Notes: generated by a model from the sequence alone, not told the origin. Counted from the first letter of the stretch, positions 18,811 to 28,510 are shown. The stretch: 64,000 nt of DNA from Xanthomonas cassavae CFBP 4642 (GCF_000454545.1 NZ_CM002139.1:864971-928970); one strand, 5' to 3'. Translations and numbers: made by a program.

Positions 18811-20394
18811 TCAGTGCCTGAAATGCCGTACGCCGGTGAACACCATCGCGATGCCGTGTTCGTCGGCGGCGGCGATCACTTCGCCATCGCGCATCGAACC
18901 GCCCGGCTGGATCACCGCCTTGATGCCGGCCGCGGCCGCAGCATCAATGCCATCGCGGAACGGGAAGAACGCATCCGATGCCATCACCGAGCCGGCCACC
19001 GTGAGCTTGGCTTCTTCGGCCTTGAGCGCGGCGATCTTGGCGCTGACCACGCGGCTCATCTGCCCGGCGCCCACGCCAATGGTGCGGCTGTCCTTGGCGT
19101 AGACAATCGCGTTGGACTTGACGTATTTGGCCACGCGCCAGGCGAACAGCAGATCGCCCAGTTCCGCCTCGCTGGGCGCGCGCTGGGTGACCACGCTCAA
19201 TTCGCCCAGCGACATGCCGCGGTTGTCGGCCGATTGCATCAACAGGCCCGAGCCGATCCGCTTGGTGTCGTAGTTGTTGAGGCCATTACCGTGCGGAATC
19301 TTGAGCACGCGCACGTTGGCTTTCTTGGTGGCGTATTCCAGCGCGCCGGCCTCGTAGTCGGGCGCGATCAGCACTTCGACGAACTGGCGATCGAGAATGG
19401 CCTTGGCCGTGGCTGCATCGAGGGTCTTGTTGAAGGCCAGGATGCCGCCGAAGGCGCTGGTGGGGTCGGTGGCATAGGCCAGCTCGTAGGCATCGCCGCA
19501 GGCCACGCCGACTGCCACGCCGCAGGGATTGGCGTGCTTGACGATCACGCAGGCCGGCGCGTCGAATTGGCGCACGCATTCCCACGCCGCATCGGCATCG
19601 GCCAGGTTGTTGTAGCTCAGTTCCTTGCCCTGCAACTGCTGGAAGGTCGCCAGCGTGCCCTGCACCGGATACAGGTCGCGGTAGAACGCGCCGGACTGGT
19701 GCGGGTTTTCGCCGTAGCGCAGGTCCATGACCTTGATGAAGTTGGAATTGATCTGCGCCGGGAACGGGCTGCGCGTGGGCACGGGTTCGGCGCTGTCGGC
19801 CACCGCCGACAGATAGTTGCTGATCGCCGCGTCGTACTGCGCCACGCGGTTGAACGCGGCCACCGACAGCGCAAAGCGCTTGGCCGCCGACAGCTGGCCG
19901 TTGTTGGCCTCCAGCTCGGCCAGCAGGTCGGCGTACTGCGCCGGATCGGTGGCCACGGCCACGCGCGCGAAATTCTTGGCCGCGCTGCGCAGCATCGCCG
20001 GGCCGCCGATGTCGATGTTTTCCACCGCGTCGGCCAGGGTGCAATCGGCCTTCACCGTCACCGACTCGAACGGATACAGGTTCAGCACCAGCAGGTCGAT
20101 CGGCACGATGCCGTGCTCGGCCATCACTGCTTCATCGATGCCGGCACGCCCCAGCAGGCCGCCGTGCACCAGCGGGTGCAGGGTCTTGACCCGGCCGTCC
20201 ATCATTTCCGGGAAGCCGGTGAGATCGGCCACATCGTTGACCGGCAGGCCGGCCTCGCGGATCGCCCTGGCGGTGCCGCCGGTGGACAGCAGCTCGACGT
20301 TGCGCGCCACCAGCGCGCGGGCCAGGTCGATCAGGCCGGTCTTGTCGGAAACGGAGAGCAGGGCCCGGCGCACGGGCAGGAAATCAGTGGCCAT
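18811..20394 (-). CDS. purH: Bifunctional AICAR formyltransferase/IMP cyclohydrolase PurH
   Basis: A 527-aa bifunctional enzyme for the last two steps of IMP synthesis. The N-terminal MGS-like cyclohydrolase domain (1-200) begins [17 protein letters not shown] and contains [13 protein letters not shown] and [10 protein letters not shown]. The C-terminal transformylase domain contains [14 protein letters not shown] and VKHANPCG, which carries the catalytic Lys/His motif. I chose [10 protein letters not shown] (ATG 20394). The longer frame to 20487 overlaps the divergent lipid gene and is not conserved. Confidence 0.97.
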   Translation of the reverse strand: MATDFLPVRRALLSVSDKTGLIDLARALVARNVELLSTGGTARAIREAGLPVNDVADLTGFPEMMDGRVKTLHPLVHGGLLGRAGIDEAVMAEHGIVPIDLLVLNLYPFESVTVKADCTLADAVENIDIGGPAMLRSAAKNFARVAVATDPAQYADLLAELEANNGQLSAAKRFALSVAAFNRVAQYDAAISNYLSAVADSAEPVPTRSPFPAQINSNFIKVMDLRYGENPHQSGAFYRDLYPVQGTLATFQQLQGKELSYNNLADADAAWECVRQFDAPACVIVKHANPCGVAVGVACGDAYELAYATDPTSAFGGILAFNKTLDAATAKAILDRQFVEVLIAPDYEAGALEYATKKANVRVLKIPHGNGLNNYDTKRIGSGLLMQSADNRGMSLGELSVVTQRAPSEAELGDLLFAWRVAKYVKSNAIVYAKDSRTIGVGAGQMSRVVSAKIAALKAEEAKLTVAGSVMASDAFFPFRDGIDAAAAAGIKAVIQPGGSMRDGEVIAAADEHGIAMVFTGVRHFRH

Positions 20395-20468
20395 CGGTGG
20401 GGGATGTCGAAGCGGAGCAGCCGATATTGTAGGCTGCGCAAGCGCACGAATGGACTCAACACCCCCGT

Positions 20469-21083
20469 ATGGCCTCGATCTATGCATTGAAGGGACGCTT
20501 CCAGGCGCTGCTGCGGCCCATGGTGGGCGCGCTCCACCGCGGCGGCATCACCGCCAACCAGGTGACACTCACCGCGGCAGCGGTATCGCTGCTGGTGGCA
20601 GCAGTGGTCTACCGCTCCGGCGCCAGCTGGCCCTGGCTCTATCTGCTGCTGCCGGTGTGGATGCTGCTGCGCATGGGCCTCAATGCCATCGACGGCATGC
20701 TGGCGCGCGAGTTCGGCCAGCAGTCGCGGCTGGGCGCCTACCTCAACGAGGTGTGCGACGTGGTGGCCGATGCAGCGCTGTACTTGAGCCTGCTCGGTGT
20801 GCCGGGCGTGGGCACGCACTGGCTGTGGCTGTTTGCGCTGCTGGCGGCGCTGACCGAATACGCCGGCGTGCTCGGGCTGATGGTCGGTGCCAGCCGCCGC
20901 TACGACGGGCCGATGGGCAAGAGCGACCGTGCCTTCGTCATCGGCGTGGTGGGGCTGGGCCTGGCCTGCGGCCTGCTGGGGCCGCGTGGCGTCACCTGGG
21001 TCGCCATGGCGCTGTGCATTGCCTGCCTGGCCACGGTAGGGCGGCGGGTGCATGCCGGGCTGGCAGAGGCGCCGGCCGGCTGA
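20469..21083 (+). CDS. CDP-alcohol phosphatidyltransferase family protein (YnbA-like)
   Basis: A 204-aa membrane enzyme with about six helices. The family signature DGx2ARx8Gx3Dx3D runs from Asp75 to Asp101 ([15 protein letters not shown] ... EVCDVVAD). It transfers a phospho-alcohol from a CDP-linked donor to another alcohol at the inner membrane; the acceptor is unknown. It opens an eight-gene same-strand cluster that also contains a CdsA-like enzyme, a PlsC acyltransferase and a phosphatase, the gene content of E. coli ynbABCD. It is divergent from purH across a 74-base spacer. Confidence 0.9.
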   Translation: MASIYALKGRFQALLRPMVGALHRGGITANQVTLTAAAVSLLVAAVVYRSGASWPWLYLLLPVWMLLRMGLNAIDGMLAREFGQQSRLGAYLNEVCDVVADAALYLSLLGVPGVGTHWLWLFALLAALTEYAGVLGLMVGASRRYDGPMGKSDRAFVIGVVGLGLACGLLGPRGVTWVAMALCIACLATVGRRVHAGLAEAPAG

Positions 21084-21170
21084 GCGCGCCGCGGTCGCCC
21101 AGAAAATCTCCGGCCGCGCCGTCATCGGCACGACCGCTGCATCACCACTGTTCTCTTTCAGGATGATCCC

Positions 21171-22925
21171 ATGCGTGAGGTTGTAGAGCGGCAGTTCGCC
21201 AGTTTCGACGGTGCCTCGCTGTTTTATCGGCATTGGCCGGCAGCGGCGGCAGGCGCGGCGCCCAAGGCGGTAGTGCTGCTGCATCGCGGGCATGAGCATT
21301 CCGGCCGGGTGATGCATCTTGCCGAGGAGCTGGATCTGCCCGATGTGCAGTTCTTCGCCTGGGATGCGCGCGGCAATGGCCGCTCGCCGGGCGCGCGCGG
21401 CGATGCGCCCGGCTTCGAGGCGCTGGTGCGCGATCTGGACAGTTTCATCGCGCACATCGGCAGCGTGTACGGCATCGCGGTGCAGGACATCGCGGTGATC
21501 GCGCAAAGCGTGGGCGCGGTGGTCGCGGCTACCTGGGTGCACGACTACGCGCCACCACTGCGCGCGCTGGTGCTGGCCTCGCCGGCGTTCAAGGTCAAGC
21601 TGTACGTGCCGTTCGCACGCGCAGGGCTGACGCTCATGCATGCGCTGCGCGGCAATTTCTTCGTCAACAGCTACGTCAAGCCGCAGTGGTTGACGCATGA
21701 CGCGCAGCGCGTGGAAAGCTACCGCAGCGACCCGTTGATCACCCGCCCGATCTCGGTACGCGTGCTGCTGGGCCTGTACGCGGCGGCAGATCGCGTGGTG
21801 GCCGATGCGCAGGCGATCACCGTGCCGACCCAGTTGCTGGTCTCCGGCGCGGACGTCGTGGTGCATCGCGGCCCGCAGGACCGCTTTTACGAAAACCTGC
21901 GCTCGCCGATCAAGCAACGCCACTGGTTGCCCGGGTTCTTCCACGACACCCTGGGCGAGCGCGACCGCGCGCTGGCGATCGCGCCGATTCGCGCGTTCGT
22001 GCAGGCACGCTTTGAACAGCCGCCCATGCGCGCCGACCTGTGCGATGCGCATCGTGCCGGGCCCAGTTTCGATGAAGCCGAGCGGCTGGCCTGGCCGCCG
22101 CAACGCAACAGCCTGCAGGATCTGCGTTGGCGCGGCGTGCGTGCCGGCCTGCGCGTGGGCGGCACGCTCTCCGAGGGCATCGCGCTGGGCCTGCAGACCG
22201 GGTTCGATTCCGGCAGCACCCTCGACTACATCTATCGCAATCAGGCACGCGGACGCGGTCTGCTGGGTCGCCTGATCGATCGCAATTATCTCGATGCGAT
22301 CGGCTGGCGTGGCATCCGTATCCGCGGCGCGCACCTGGGCGAGTTGCTGTGCGATGCGGCCAGCCGTCTGCGCCAGGCCGACCAGCCGGTGCGCGTGCTG
22401 GACGTGGCTGCCGGCCATGGCCGCTACGTGCTGGAAGCGTTGGGCAGCGGTGCGCACCGTGCCGATGCGATCGTGCTGCGCGACTTCAGCCCGCTCAACG
22501 TGACCCAGGGCAGTGCGTTGATCCGCACCCTGGGCGCAGGTGATATCGCCCGCTTCGAACACGGCGATGCCTTCGACCCGGCGGCATTGGCGGCGGTGCA
22601 GCCGGCGCCGACCCTGGCGGTGGTGTCGGGCCTGTACGAGCTGTTTGCCGATAACGATCAGGTGGCGCGCTCGCTCGCCGGCCTGGCCGCCGCAGTGCAG
22701 CCGGGTGGCTATCTGCTCTACACCGGCCAGCCGTGGCATCCGCAACTGGAGTTCATTGCGCGCGCGCTGACCAGTCACCGCGATGGCGTGGCCTGGGTGA
22801 TGCGCCGGCGCAGCCAGCAGGAGATGGATGGCCTGGTGGAAGCGGCCGGGTTTCGCAAGCTGGCGCAGCGTATCGATGCATTCGGCATCTTCACCGTGTC
22901 GCTGGCGCAGCGGATCCAGGCATGA
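21171..22925 (+). CDS. Alpha/beta hydrolase-SAM methyltransferase fusion (YnbC-like)
   Basis: A 584-aa two-domain protein. Residues 1-290 are an alpha/beta hydrolase of the lysophospholipase/monoglyceride-lipase type (HRGHEHSGR oxyanion region, DARGNGRSPG, nucleophile Ser113 in AQSVGA). Residues about 320-580 are a Rossmann methyltransferase with SAM motif I DVAAGHGRYV near 408 and a later YELFADNDQ region. Joining a lipid hydrolase to a methyltransferase suggests remodelling or methylation of a lipid made by the cluster (inference). Its stop overlaps the next start (ATGA). Confidence 0.9.
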   Translation: MREVVERQFASFDGASLFYRHWPAAAAGAAPKAVVLLHRGHEHSGRVMHLAEELDLPDVQFFAWDARGNGRSPGARGDAPGFEALVRDLDSFIAHIGSVYGIAVQDIAVIAQSVGAVVAATWVHDYAPPLRALVLASPAFKVKLYVPFARAGLTLMHALRGNFFVNSYVKPQWLTHDAQRVESYRSDPLITRPISVRVLLGLYAAADRVVADAQAITVPTQLLVSGADVVVHRGPQDRFYENLRSPIKQRHWLPGFFHDTLGERDRALAIAPIRAFVQARFEQPPMRADLCDAHRAGPSFDEAERLAWPPQRNSLQDLRWRGVRAGLRVGGTLSEGIALGLQTGFDSGSTLDYIYRNQARGRGLLGRLIDRNYLDAIGWRGIRIRGAHLGELLCDAASRLRQADQPVRVLDVAAGHGRYVLEALGSGAHRADAIVLRDFSPLNVTQGSALIRTLGAGDIARFEHGDAFDPAALAAVQPAPTLAVVSGLYELFADNDQVARSLAGLAAAVQPGGYLLYTGQPWHPQLEFIARALTSHRDGVAWVMRRRSQQEMDGLVEAAGFRKLAQRIDAFGIFTVSLAQRIQA

Positions 22926-24259
22926 CGCCAGGCACGCGTCCGACCGGCCGTGCCGCGCTGTGGCTGGCAGTGCTGGGGCCGTTCTTCTTCCTCAGCTACG
23001 GCCTGGCCAATGCCCTGGCCGGGTGCGCGGACAGCGTGCCTTCGGTGGTGTTCGACTGGGAACACGGCATGCCGTTCTGGCCGTGGACCATCGTGCCGTA
23101 TTGGTCGATCGACCTGTTCTATGCCGCCTCGTTCTTCGTCTGCCGTACCCGGCGCGAACTGGATACGCATGCGCTGCGCCTGCTCGGTGCACAGCTGCTC
23201 TGCGTCGCCTGCTTTTTGCTGTGGCCGTTGCGCTACAGCTTCGTGCGGCCGGAAGCCGACGGCGTATTCGGTTGGTTGTTCGCGGTGTTGCTGGGCTTCG
23301 ATAAACCCTTCAACCAGGCGCCATCGCTGCACATCGTGTTGCTGGTGGTGTTGTGGGTGCGCTATGGGCAGCATCTGCACGGCGCATGGCTCTGGCTGCT
23401 GCATGGCTGGTTCGCGCTGATCGGGGTGTCGGTGCTGACGACCTATCAGCATCACTTCGTGGATATCCCTACCGGACTGGCGGTGGGCTGGTTGTGCGTG
23501 TGGCTGTGGCCCGAGCGCAGTGCCGCGCCCTTGGCACAGGCGCGGCCGGCGCGCGAGGCACGCCGTTGGCAGCTGGCTGCGGCGTACCTGACGGGCGCGC
23601 TCATCAGCATGGCGCTTGCGCGATGGAGCGGTGGCGCCGGCTGGTGGGCGCTGTGGCTGAGCCTGTCGCTGGGCCTGGTTGCATTGAACTATGCTTTGCT
23701 TGGCCCGCTCGGTTTTCAAAAACGCAGCGATGGGCGGCTGAGTCTTGCTGCGCACTGGTTGTTCGCGCCGTATCTGCTGGCCGCCTGGTGCAACTCGCGG
23801 GTGTGGACGCGCTGCGACCCGCTGCCGCGCAAGGTCTGCGATGACGTGTGGCTAGGCCGCATTCCGCTGCCCGCGCAGCGCGCCGGGTTTGCCGCGGTGG
23901 TGGATCTCAGCGCCGAACTGTCGCTGCACGCGGCACGCCCGCACGACCAGGTCCTTCCGATGCTGGATCTGGTACCGCCTGCGCCGGCCAGCCTGGCGGC
24001 AGCCGCAGATGCCATCGAAGCCGCCCGCGCCCAGGGGGCGGTGCTGGTGTGTTGCGCGCTGGGCTATTCGCGCAGTGCGGCCAGCGTTGCAAGCTGGCTG
24101 GTGCGCAGCGGCCGCGCCCGGGACGTGGATGCGGCCATTGCGCAGCTGCACGCGGTGCGCCCGACGATCGTGCTTGGGCGCGCCCATCGCACGGCCATCG
24201 TGGCGGCCTGCAGTGGCGACGACAGTTTCGAGGATATGCCCGACCGGAGACCGCGATGA
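22922..24259 (+). CDS. PAP2 phosphatase-dual-specificity phosphatase fusion (YnbD-like)
   Basis: A 445-aa membrane protein. Residues about 10-320 hold multiple helices with a PAP2-like region: KPFNQAPSLHIVL at about 130, and YQHHFVDIPTG at about 178 with catalytic-type His. The C-terminus is a dual-specificity/tyrosine phosphatase domain with the Cx5R loop CALGYSR (Cys378, Arg384). The His that usually precedes the catalytic Cys in HCx5R is Cys377 here. E. coli YnbD has the same two-part design. The probable task is dephosphorylating a lipid phosphate intermediate. It overlaps both neighbours by four bases. Confidence 0.9.
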   Translation: MTPGTRPTGRAALWLAVLGPFFFLSYGLANALAGCADSVPSVVFDWEHGMPFWPWTIVPYWSIDLFYAASFFVCRTRRELDTHALRLLGAQLLCVACFLLWPLRYSFVRPEADGVFGWLFAVLLGFDKPFNQAPSLHIVLLVVLWVRYGQHLHGAWLWLLHGWFALIGVSVLTTYQHHFVDIPTGLAVGWLCVWLWPERSAAPLAQARPAREARRWQLAAAYLTGALISMALARWSGGAGWWALWLSLSLGLVALNYALLGPLGFQKRSDGRLSLAAHWLFAPYLLAAWCNSRVWTRCDPLPRKVCDDVWLGRIPLPAQRAGFAAVVDLSAELSLHAARPHDQVLPMLDLVPPAPASLAAAADAIEAARAQGAVLVCCALGYSRSAASVASWLVRSGRARDVDAAIAQLHAVRPTIVLGRAHRTAIVAACSGDDSFEDMPDRRPR

Positions 24260-24699
24260 CCACCTCCCTGATGACGCTGGCCACCATGCGCGCCGTGCTG
24301 CGCCAGGGCGCAACGCTGGATCGCTTTTCGCTGGTGCTGCTGGCGGCGGCGATCGCCCTGCTCGGCGTCGCCGACGCGCCGCCGTTGATCCAGGTCAGCT
24401 ATGCATTGAGCGCCATTGCTGGCGTGGTGCAACGCTACTGGGCGTTTCGGGTGGGCCTGGATGCGGATCTGCTGGAGGGCACGATCGCGCATCTCGGGCA
24501 AGGCGGCAGCGAGCAGGACGCCGCGCAGCAGCTCGATGCAGCGATGCACGCCGTTGGCCTGGTGGCGACACCGCCATCCAGCCGCGACTGGGCAGCGCGC
24601 TGGAACGGCATGCGTGGCCTGCTGCGCTGGCAGCTGGCAAGCGTGATGGCGCAATTGCTGGTGTTCGCGGCGGCATTGGCCTTGAGGATCCTCCGATGA
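24256..24699 (+). CDS. Small membrane protein of lipid cluster, unknown function
   Basis: A 147-aa protein with two N-terminal hydrophobic segments (about 25-45 and 48-62), a soluble middle (75-115), and a C-terminal helix (about 125-143, SVMAQLLVFAAALAL). I do not recognise the family. ATGA overlaps with the genes on both sides make it an integral member of the lipid cluster; an accessory or chaperone role for the membrane enzymes is possible but unsupported. Confidence 0.8.
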   Translation: MTTSLMTLATMRAVLRQGATLDRFSLVLLAAAIALLGVADAPPLIQVSYALSAIAGVVQRYWAFRVGLDADLLEGTIAHLGQGGSEQDAAQQLDAAMHAVGLVATPPSSRDWAARWNGMRGLLRWQLASVMAQLLVFAAALALRILR

Positions 24700-25020
24700 G
24701 CAGCACGCAAGACCCCGGGCAGCGCGAGCCGCTGCAGGCCACGCCGGCGCAGCTGGCGCTCTGGCAACGGCTGCGCAGTGACCGCTTTGGCGAGGACGAA
24801 CAGGCGCTGCCGGCCTTCATCCAGCGCGTGGCCAGGCAGGCGCATTGCAGCGTGGCCCAGGCGCAGGAACTGGTGGAAGAGTACCGGCGGTTCTGCTTTC
24901 TGGCCTGCACCGACACCCGCGATGTCACGCCCAGCCCGCTGGTCGATCAGGTCTGGCACACGCATCTGACCGACACCCGCGAGTACTGGCAGCGGTTCTG
25001 CCCGCAGGTGCTGCTTAGAC
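24696..25020 (+). pseudogene. Gly/Cys-tailed membrane protein, 5' part, split by IS30 element
   Basis: Encodes the N-terminal 108 residues of a protein whose remainder lies at 26082-27237. It contains the motif DQVWHTHLTDTREYWQRF (about residues 88-105), the hallmark of the GRDP-like/TIGR04222-type 'glycine-rich domain' membrane proteins. Translation from this start runs into the insertion sequence and stops at 25055. The gene overlaps the preceding one by ATGA. Confidence 0.82.
25018..25020. repeat. Probable 3-bp target duplication (GAC) of the IS30 element
   Basis: GAC at 25018-25020 and again at 26082-26084 directly flank the inverted repeats. IS30-family elements usually duplicate 2-3 bases. 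Confidence 0.6.
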
Positions 25021-26081
25021 TCAACTTCCAAGTGCAACACCCCGCTTTGACGTAGGGTAGCGGCATGGGCACACAGTACAGGCACCTGGGTTCCGAAGAA
25101 CGCGCTTTGCTTCAAATTGAACTCGGTAATGGAATGAGCATCAACTCCATTGCAAGGCGACTCAATCGCAGTGCGTCCACCCTGTCGCGCGAGATAAGGC
25201 GACAGGGCGAACCTGTCTATGCGGCAACCAGCGCAGCCAGCAACTATCGGCTGCGCCGCAGAGCGTGCGTTCGAAGGCGCCGGCTTGTTGAAGGCAGTGC
25301 GCTCTTTCAGCAGGTGCGTGACGACTTGGTTCTGTATCGTTGGTCGCCCCAGCAAATTGCTGCCAAGCTCAAGGCCATGCATCCGGATGATCCAAGTCAA
25401 CGCGTGAGTCACGAAACAATCTACGCCGCTATCTACGCGCATCCGCGTGGTGGTTTGAAGAAAGAGCTTGTGGAGGCGCTTCGTCAGCACAAGCCGACGC
25501 GAGGCTTGCGCCGTACAACCGCTGCCAAGCGCACGTGGGTGCCGGAGGAGCTGCGTATCGTCCATCGGCCTGAAGAGGTGGCGCAGCGCTTGATTCCTGG
25601 GCACTGGGAAGGCGACCTGATCAAAGGGGCTTTCAACCGCTCGTGCGTAGGCACGCTGGTGGAGCGAAAGACGCGCTTTGTGGTGCTGTGCAAGATGGAT
25701 GGCTGTACTGCACAGGATGCGCTGGAGGGCTTCACGCGACAGATGAAGAAGCTGCCGCGTTTCCTACTGGGAAGCCTCACCTATGACCGCGGAACCGAGA
25801 TGACGTGTTATCCAGAGCTGATGAAGCGGCTCAACATCGATCTTTGGTTCGCCGATCCACATGCGCCCTGGCAGCGCGGCAGCAATGAGAACACCAACGG
25901 CCTGCTGCGCCAGTTCATGCCAAAAGGCGCGGACTTGTCCAAGGCGAGCCAGGAGTATCTCAACAACGTCGCCGACCTGATGAACGCCCGGCCACGGCAG
26001 ACGCTTGGCTGGAAGACGCCGAACCAGGCGCTGGAAGAAGAGATCGCTCAATTCAACTCACGTGTTGCACTTGCAAGTTGA
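25021..26081 (+). mobile_element. IS30-family insertion sequence (1061 bp)
   Basis: A single transposase gene lies between imperfect terminal inverted repeats. The left end begins TCAACTTCCAAGTGCAAC and the right end is its complement with one mismatch (GTTGCACTTGCAAGTTGA). The right repeat contains the transposase stop codon. It interrupts the Gly/Cys-tailed membrane protein gene in the lipid cluster, in the same orientation. Confidence 0.9.
25065..26081 (+). CDS. IS30-family transposase
   Basis: A 338-aa protein. The N-terminal helix-turn-helix (about residues 20-45) carries SINSIARRLNRSASTLSREI, characteristic of IS30. The DDE integrase core follows, with GHWEGDLIKGAF at about 180 (first Asp), LTYDRGTEM at about 240 (second Asp), and the downstream PWQRGSNENTNGLLR segment with its Glu. 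All three acidic residues are visible, so the enzyme is probably active. Confidence 0.95.
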   Translation: MGTQYRHLGSEERALLQIELGNGMSINSIARRLNRSASTLSREIRRQGEPVYAATSAASNYRLRRRACVRRRRLVEGSALFQQVRDDLVLYRWSPQQIAAKLKAMHPDDPSQRVSHETIYAAIYAHPRGGLKKELVEALRQHKPTRGLRRTTAAKRTWVPEELRIVHRPEEVAQRLIPGHWEGDLIKGAFNRSCVGTLVERKTRFVVLCKMDGCTAQDALEGFTRQMKKLPRFLLGSLTYDRGTEMTCYPELMKRLNIDLWFADPHAPWQRGSNENTNGLLRQFMPKGADLSKASQEYLNNVADLMNARPRQTLGWKTPNQALEEEIAQFNSRVALAS

Positions 26082-27237
26082 GACCGCCCTGCAGACCACC
26101 CTGCATCATCAACCCGGTCGCGGGGACGCGGGCGACCAGGCGCAGTTTCGGGCGCAATACCAGCGGACGCTGGCACGTTATCGCCTGCACTTCGGCGAGC
26201 CACCGGCGCGGTGGTGGCCGCCAGCGCGCGGCGACAGCGCCGAAACCACCTTGCAGGCCTTGCGCGGCACACCGCGGCGGTCCGGGCGCGGCTCGCCGCG
26301 TGCGGTGATCGGGTGGGCAATCGCCGCGGCGATCGTGGCGATGGTCTGCCGCTCGGCCAATGGCAATGCCGTGTCACTGCTGCACTGGCGCGGCGCCTAT
26401 TTCCTGCCGGTGTTCATCACGCTGATTGGCCTGGCCTGGTCAATGGCGGCGGGGTTGCGGCGGGTGCTGCGGCGCGGTCGCACCGCCGGAGCATTGGAGC
26501 CCGGCGAGCTGGCCTATCTGAGCGGCGGTGCCGATCGCGTGGCCGACCTGTGGTTCACCGCGTTGTTGGTGCGCAATGCCGTGTCTCTGGATCGCGATGA
26601 AGCGCGACCGGCCCGTCAACGGGTGCGCTGTCATCCGCAGGTGGCGGTGCCGCCTGCGCTGGAACCGGCGCTGCAGATCCTGCGCAGCACGCAGGACCCG
26701 GTGCTGGCCCTGCGCGAGTTACGCGCGCTGGCCGCACCGCTGCAGCAGCGCCTGATCGACAAGGGCCTGTGGCTGAGCCATTGGGCGTCGTACATGGTGC
26801 GCCTGGCGTGCACCGTGCCGGTGGCGCTGGTGTGGCTGCTGGGCCTATGCAAGCTGATCATTGGCGTGCAGGACCATCACCCGGTCGGGTATCTGCTCTG
26901 CCTGATGGTGCTGGTCACGCTGCTGGTGCTGGGATTTGCGCTGGTGCGCGTGCGGCGCACCCTGACCGGCGACGCGCGCCTGGAGGCGCTGCGTCAGGCA
27001 CAGCCGCGCGATGCCGCGAGTACCGGCGGCGATCCTGGCGACATATTGGCGCTGTACGGCACGGTGGTGCTGATCGGCACGCCCTGGGCGGACTACCACA
27101 GCCTGCGTGCGCCGCATGGCCACGGTGGTGACAGTGGCAGCGGCAGTTGCGGTGGTGGAGGTGGGGGCGACAACGGCGGTGATGGGGGCGGCGACGGTGG
27201 TGGCGGCTGCGGTGGCTGCGGCGGAGGAGGCGACTGA
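26082..27237 (+). pseudogene. Gly/Cys-tailed membrane protein, 3' part, split by IS30 element
   Basis: The frame carries on from the 5' part as TALQTTLHHQPGRG ... ARYRLHFGEPP. Four membrane segments follow (at about 26310, 26400, 26800 and 26890), then a tail of about 35 residues made almost only of Gly, Asp and Cys, ending GGCGGCGGGGD. This matches TIGR04222-type membrane proteins. Its frame is offset by one base from the 5' part even after removing the element and one GAC copy. Its stop overlaps the next start (TGATG). Confidence 0.82.
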
Positions 27238-27881
27238 TGCAACGCGGACGGCAACAGCAGCAATGGCGGCGACGCTGGGCACGCGCCTTGCGCGGGCGTG
27301 GGGCCACGCCCAATGGCGTGTCGTGGGTGGGTATCGCCTTTGCCGCCATGGCAGGGCTGATGTTCTACGTTGGCTTGAATGCTCCCGCACGCGAAGGGGT
27401 GATGCCATTGCTGTTGGCGGTGCTCGGTCTGCAGGGGCGGCTGTGGTGCAATCGCATGGATGGTGTGCTGGCGCGTCAGGCGCACATGATCTCGCGTGCG
27501 GGCGAGGTCTATAACGACGCGCCGGATCGCCTGTCCGACGTGCTGGTGTGCGTGGGCCTGGGGTATGGGCTGCAGGCGGGCCTGCCGTGGGCCGCGCAGC
27601 TGGGATGGGCCGCAGCGCTGTGCTGCGTGGCCACCGCCTATGTGCGCATGCCGGGCCTGGCCTGTGGCACGCCGGAGCCGCGGCAGGGGCCGATGAGCCG
27701 CGTGCAGCGCATGCAATGGTTGTCGCTGGCGGCGCTGCTGGCGCTGCCGCTGCAATGGATGGGCCAGCCGCGCAGCGCGGCCTGGGTGCTGATCGGAGCG
27801 CTGGCGGTGCTGATCGCCGGTGCATTGCTGACGGTGGTGTTACGGCTGCGCACGATCGTGCGCACATTGGAGCAGACATGA
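27237..27881 (+). CDS. Second CDP-alcohol phosphatidyltransferase family protein
   Basis: A 214-aa membrane enzyme with an Arg/Gln-rich N-terminus. The catalytic signature spans Asp75-Asp101 (DGVLARQAHMISRAG ... NDAPDRLSD), at the same position as in the first cluster member. Two different CDP-alcohol transferases in one cluster suggest two head-group or backbone transfers. The substrates are unknown. It overlaps the acyltransferase gene by ATGA. Confidence 0.9.
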   Translation: MQRGRQQQQWRRRWARALRGRGATPNGVSWVGIAFAAMAGLMFYVGLNAPAREGVMPLLLAVLGLQGRLWCNRMDGVLARQAHMISRAGEVYNDAPDRLSDVLVCVGLGYGLQAGLPWAAQLGWAAALCCVATAYVRMPGLACGTPEPRQGPMSRVQRMQWLSLAALLALPLQWMGQPRSAAWVLIGALAVLIAGALLTVVLRLRTIVRTLEQT

Positions 27882-28510
27882 TTGCCCGCTTGATCGCACG
27901 CGCCTGCAGCGGCGCCATCCGCACGCTCACCGGCGCACGCGCGTTGTGGCGCGGCTGCGCGCCATCCAACGAGCGCCGGGTGTATTACGGCAACCATGCC
28001 AGCCACGGCGATTTCGTGCTGATCTGGTCGTCGTTGCCGGCCAGCCTGCGGCATGAAGTGCGCCCGGTGGCCGCGGCCGACTACTGGCAACGCACTGCGC
28101 TGCGGCGCTATCTGATCCATGCGGTGTTCAATGGCGTGCTGATCGAACGCGATGCGGCGCGGCGCACCCGCGACCCGATCGAATGCCTGTGCGATGCAGT
28201 GGATGCCGGCGATTCGTTGATCCTGTTTCCAGAGGGCACGCGCAATCCCGACGAAGGCGTGCTGCCGTTCAAGAGCGGGCTGTATCACCTGGCGCGGCAA
28301 CGCCCGGAACTGGAGTTCGTGCCGGTGTGGATCGACAACCTCAAGCGGGTGATGCCCAAGGGCAAGTGGCTGCCGCTGCCGCTGTTGTGCACCACCACCT
28401 TCGGTGCACCGTTGCGGCTGGATGCCGACGAAGACAGGGACGCGTTTCTGGCGCGTGCGCGTGAGGCGCTGCTGGCGTTGTCACCGGACCAGCTGGAGGC
28501 GCGCGCATGA
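27878..28510 (+). CDS. PlsC-type 1-acyl-glycerol-phosphate acyltransferase
   Basis: A 210-aa acyltransferase with the NHASHGD motif (His40, Asp45) and the FPEGTR substrate-binding motif at about 115. It resembles AGPAT enzymes that acylate lysophosphatidate or a related glycerol phosphate. The chromosome surely has a housekeeping plsC elsewhere, so this copy is presumably dedicated to the cluster lipid (inference). The ATG at 27878 overlaps the previous stop; the longer upstream frame is antisense-like and discarded. Confidence 0.9.
   Translation: MIARLIARACSGAIRTLTGARALWRGCAPSNERRVYYGNHASHGDFVLIWSSLPASLRHEVRPVAAADYWQRTALRRYLIHAVFNGVLIERDAARRTRDPIECLCDAVDAGDSLILFPEGTRNPDEGVLPFKSGLYHLARQRPELEFVPVWIDNLKRVMPKGKWLPLPLLCTTTFGAPLRLDADEDRDAFLARAREALLALSPDQLEARA

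Noticed and set aside
20331..22778. 815-codon open frame on the minus strand across the lipid cluster
   Set aside because: Antisense composition; the plus-strand genes show catalytic motifs and start-stop overlaps.
26900..27235. Pro/His-rich open frames opposite the Gly-rich tail
   Set aside because: They are complements of Gly codons and have no coding support.
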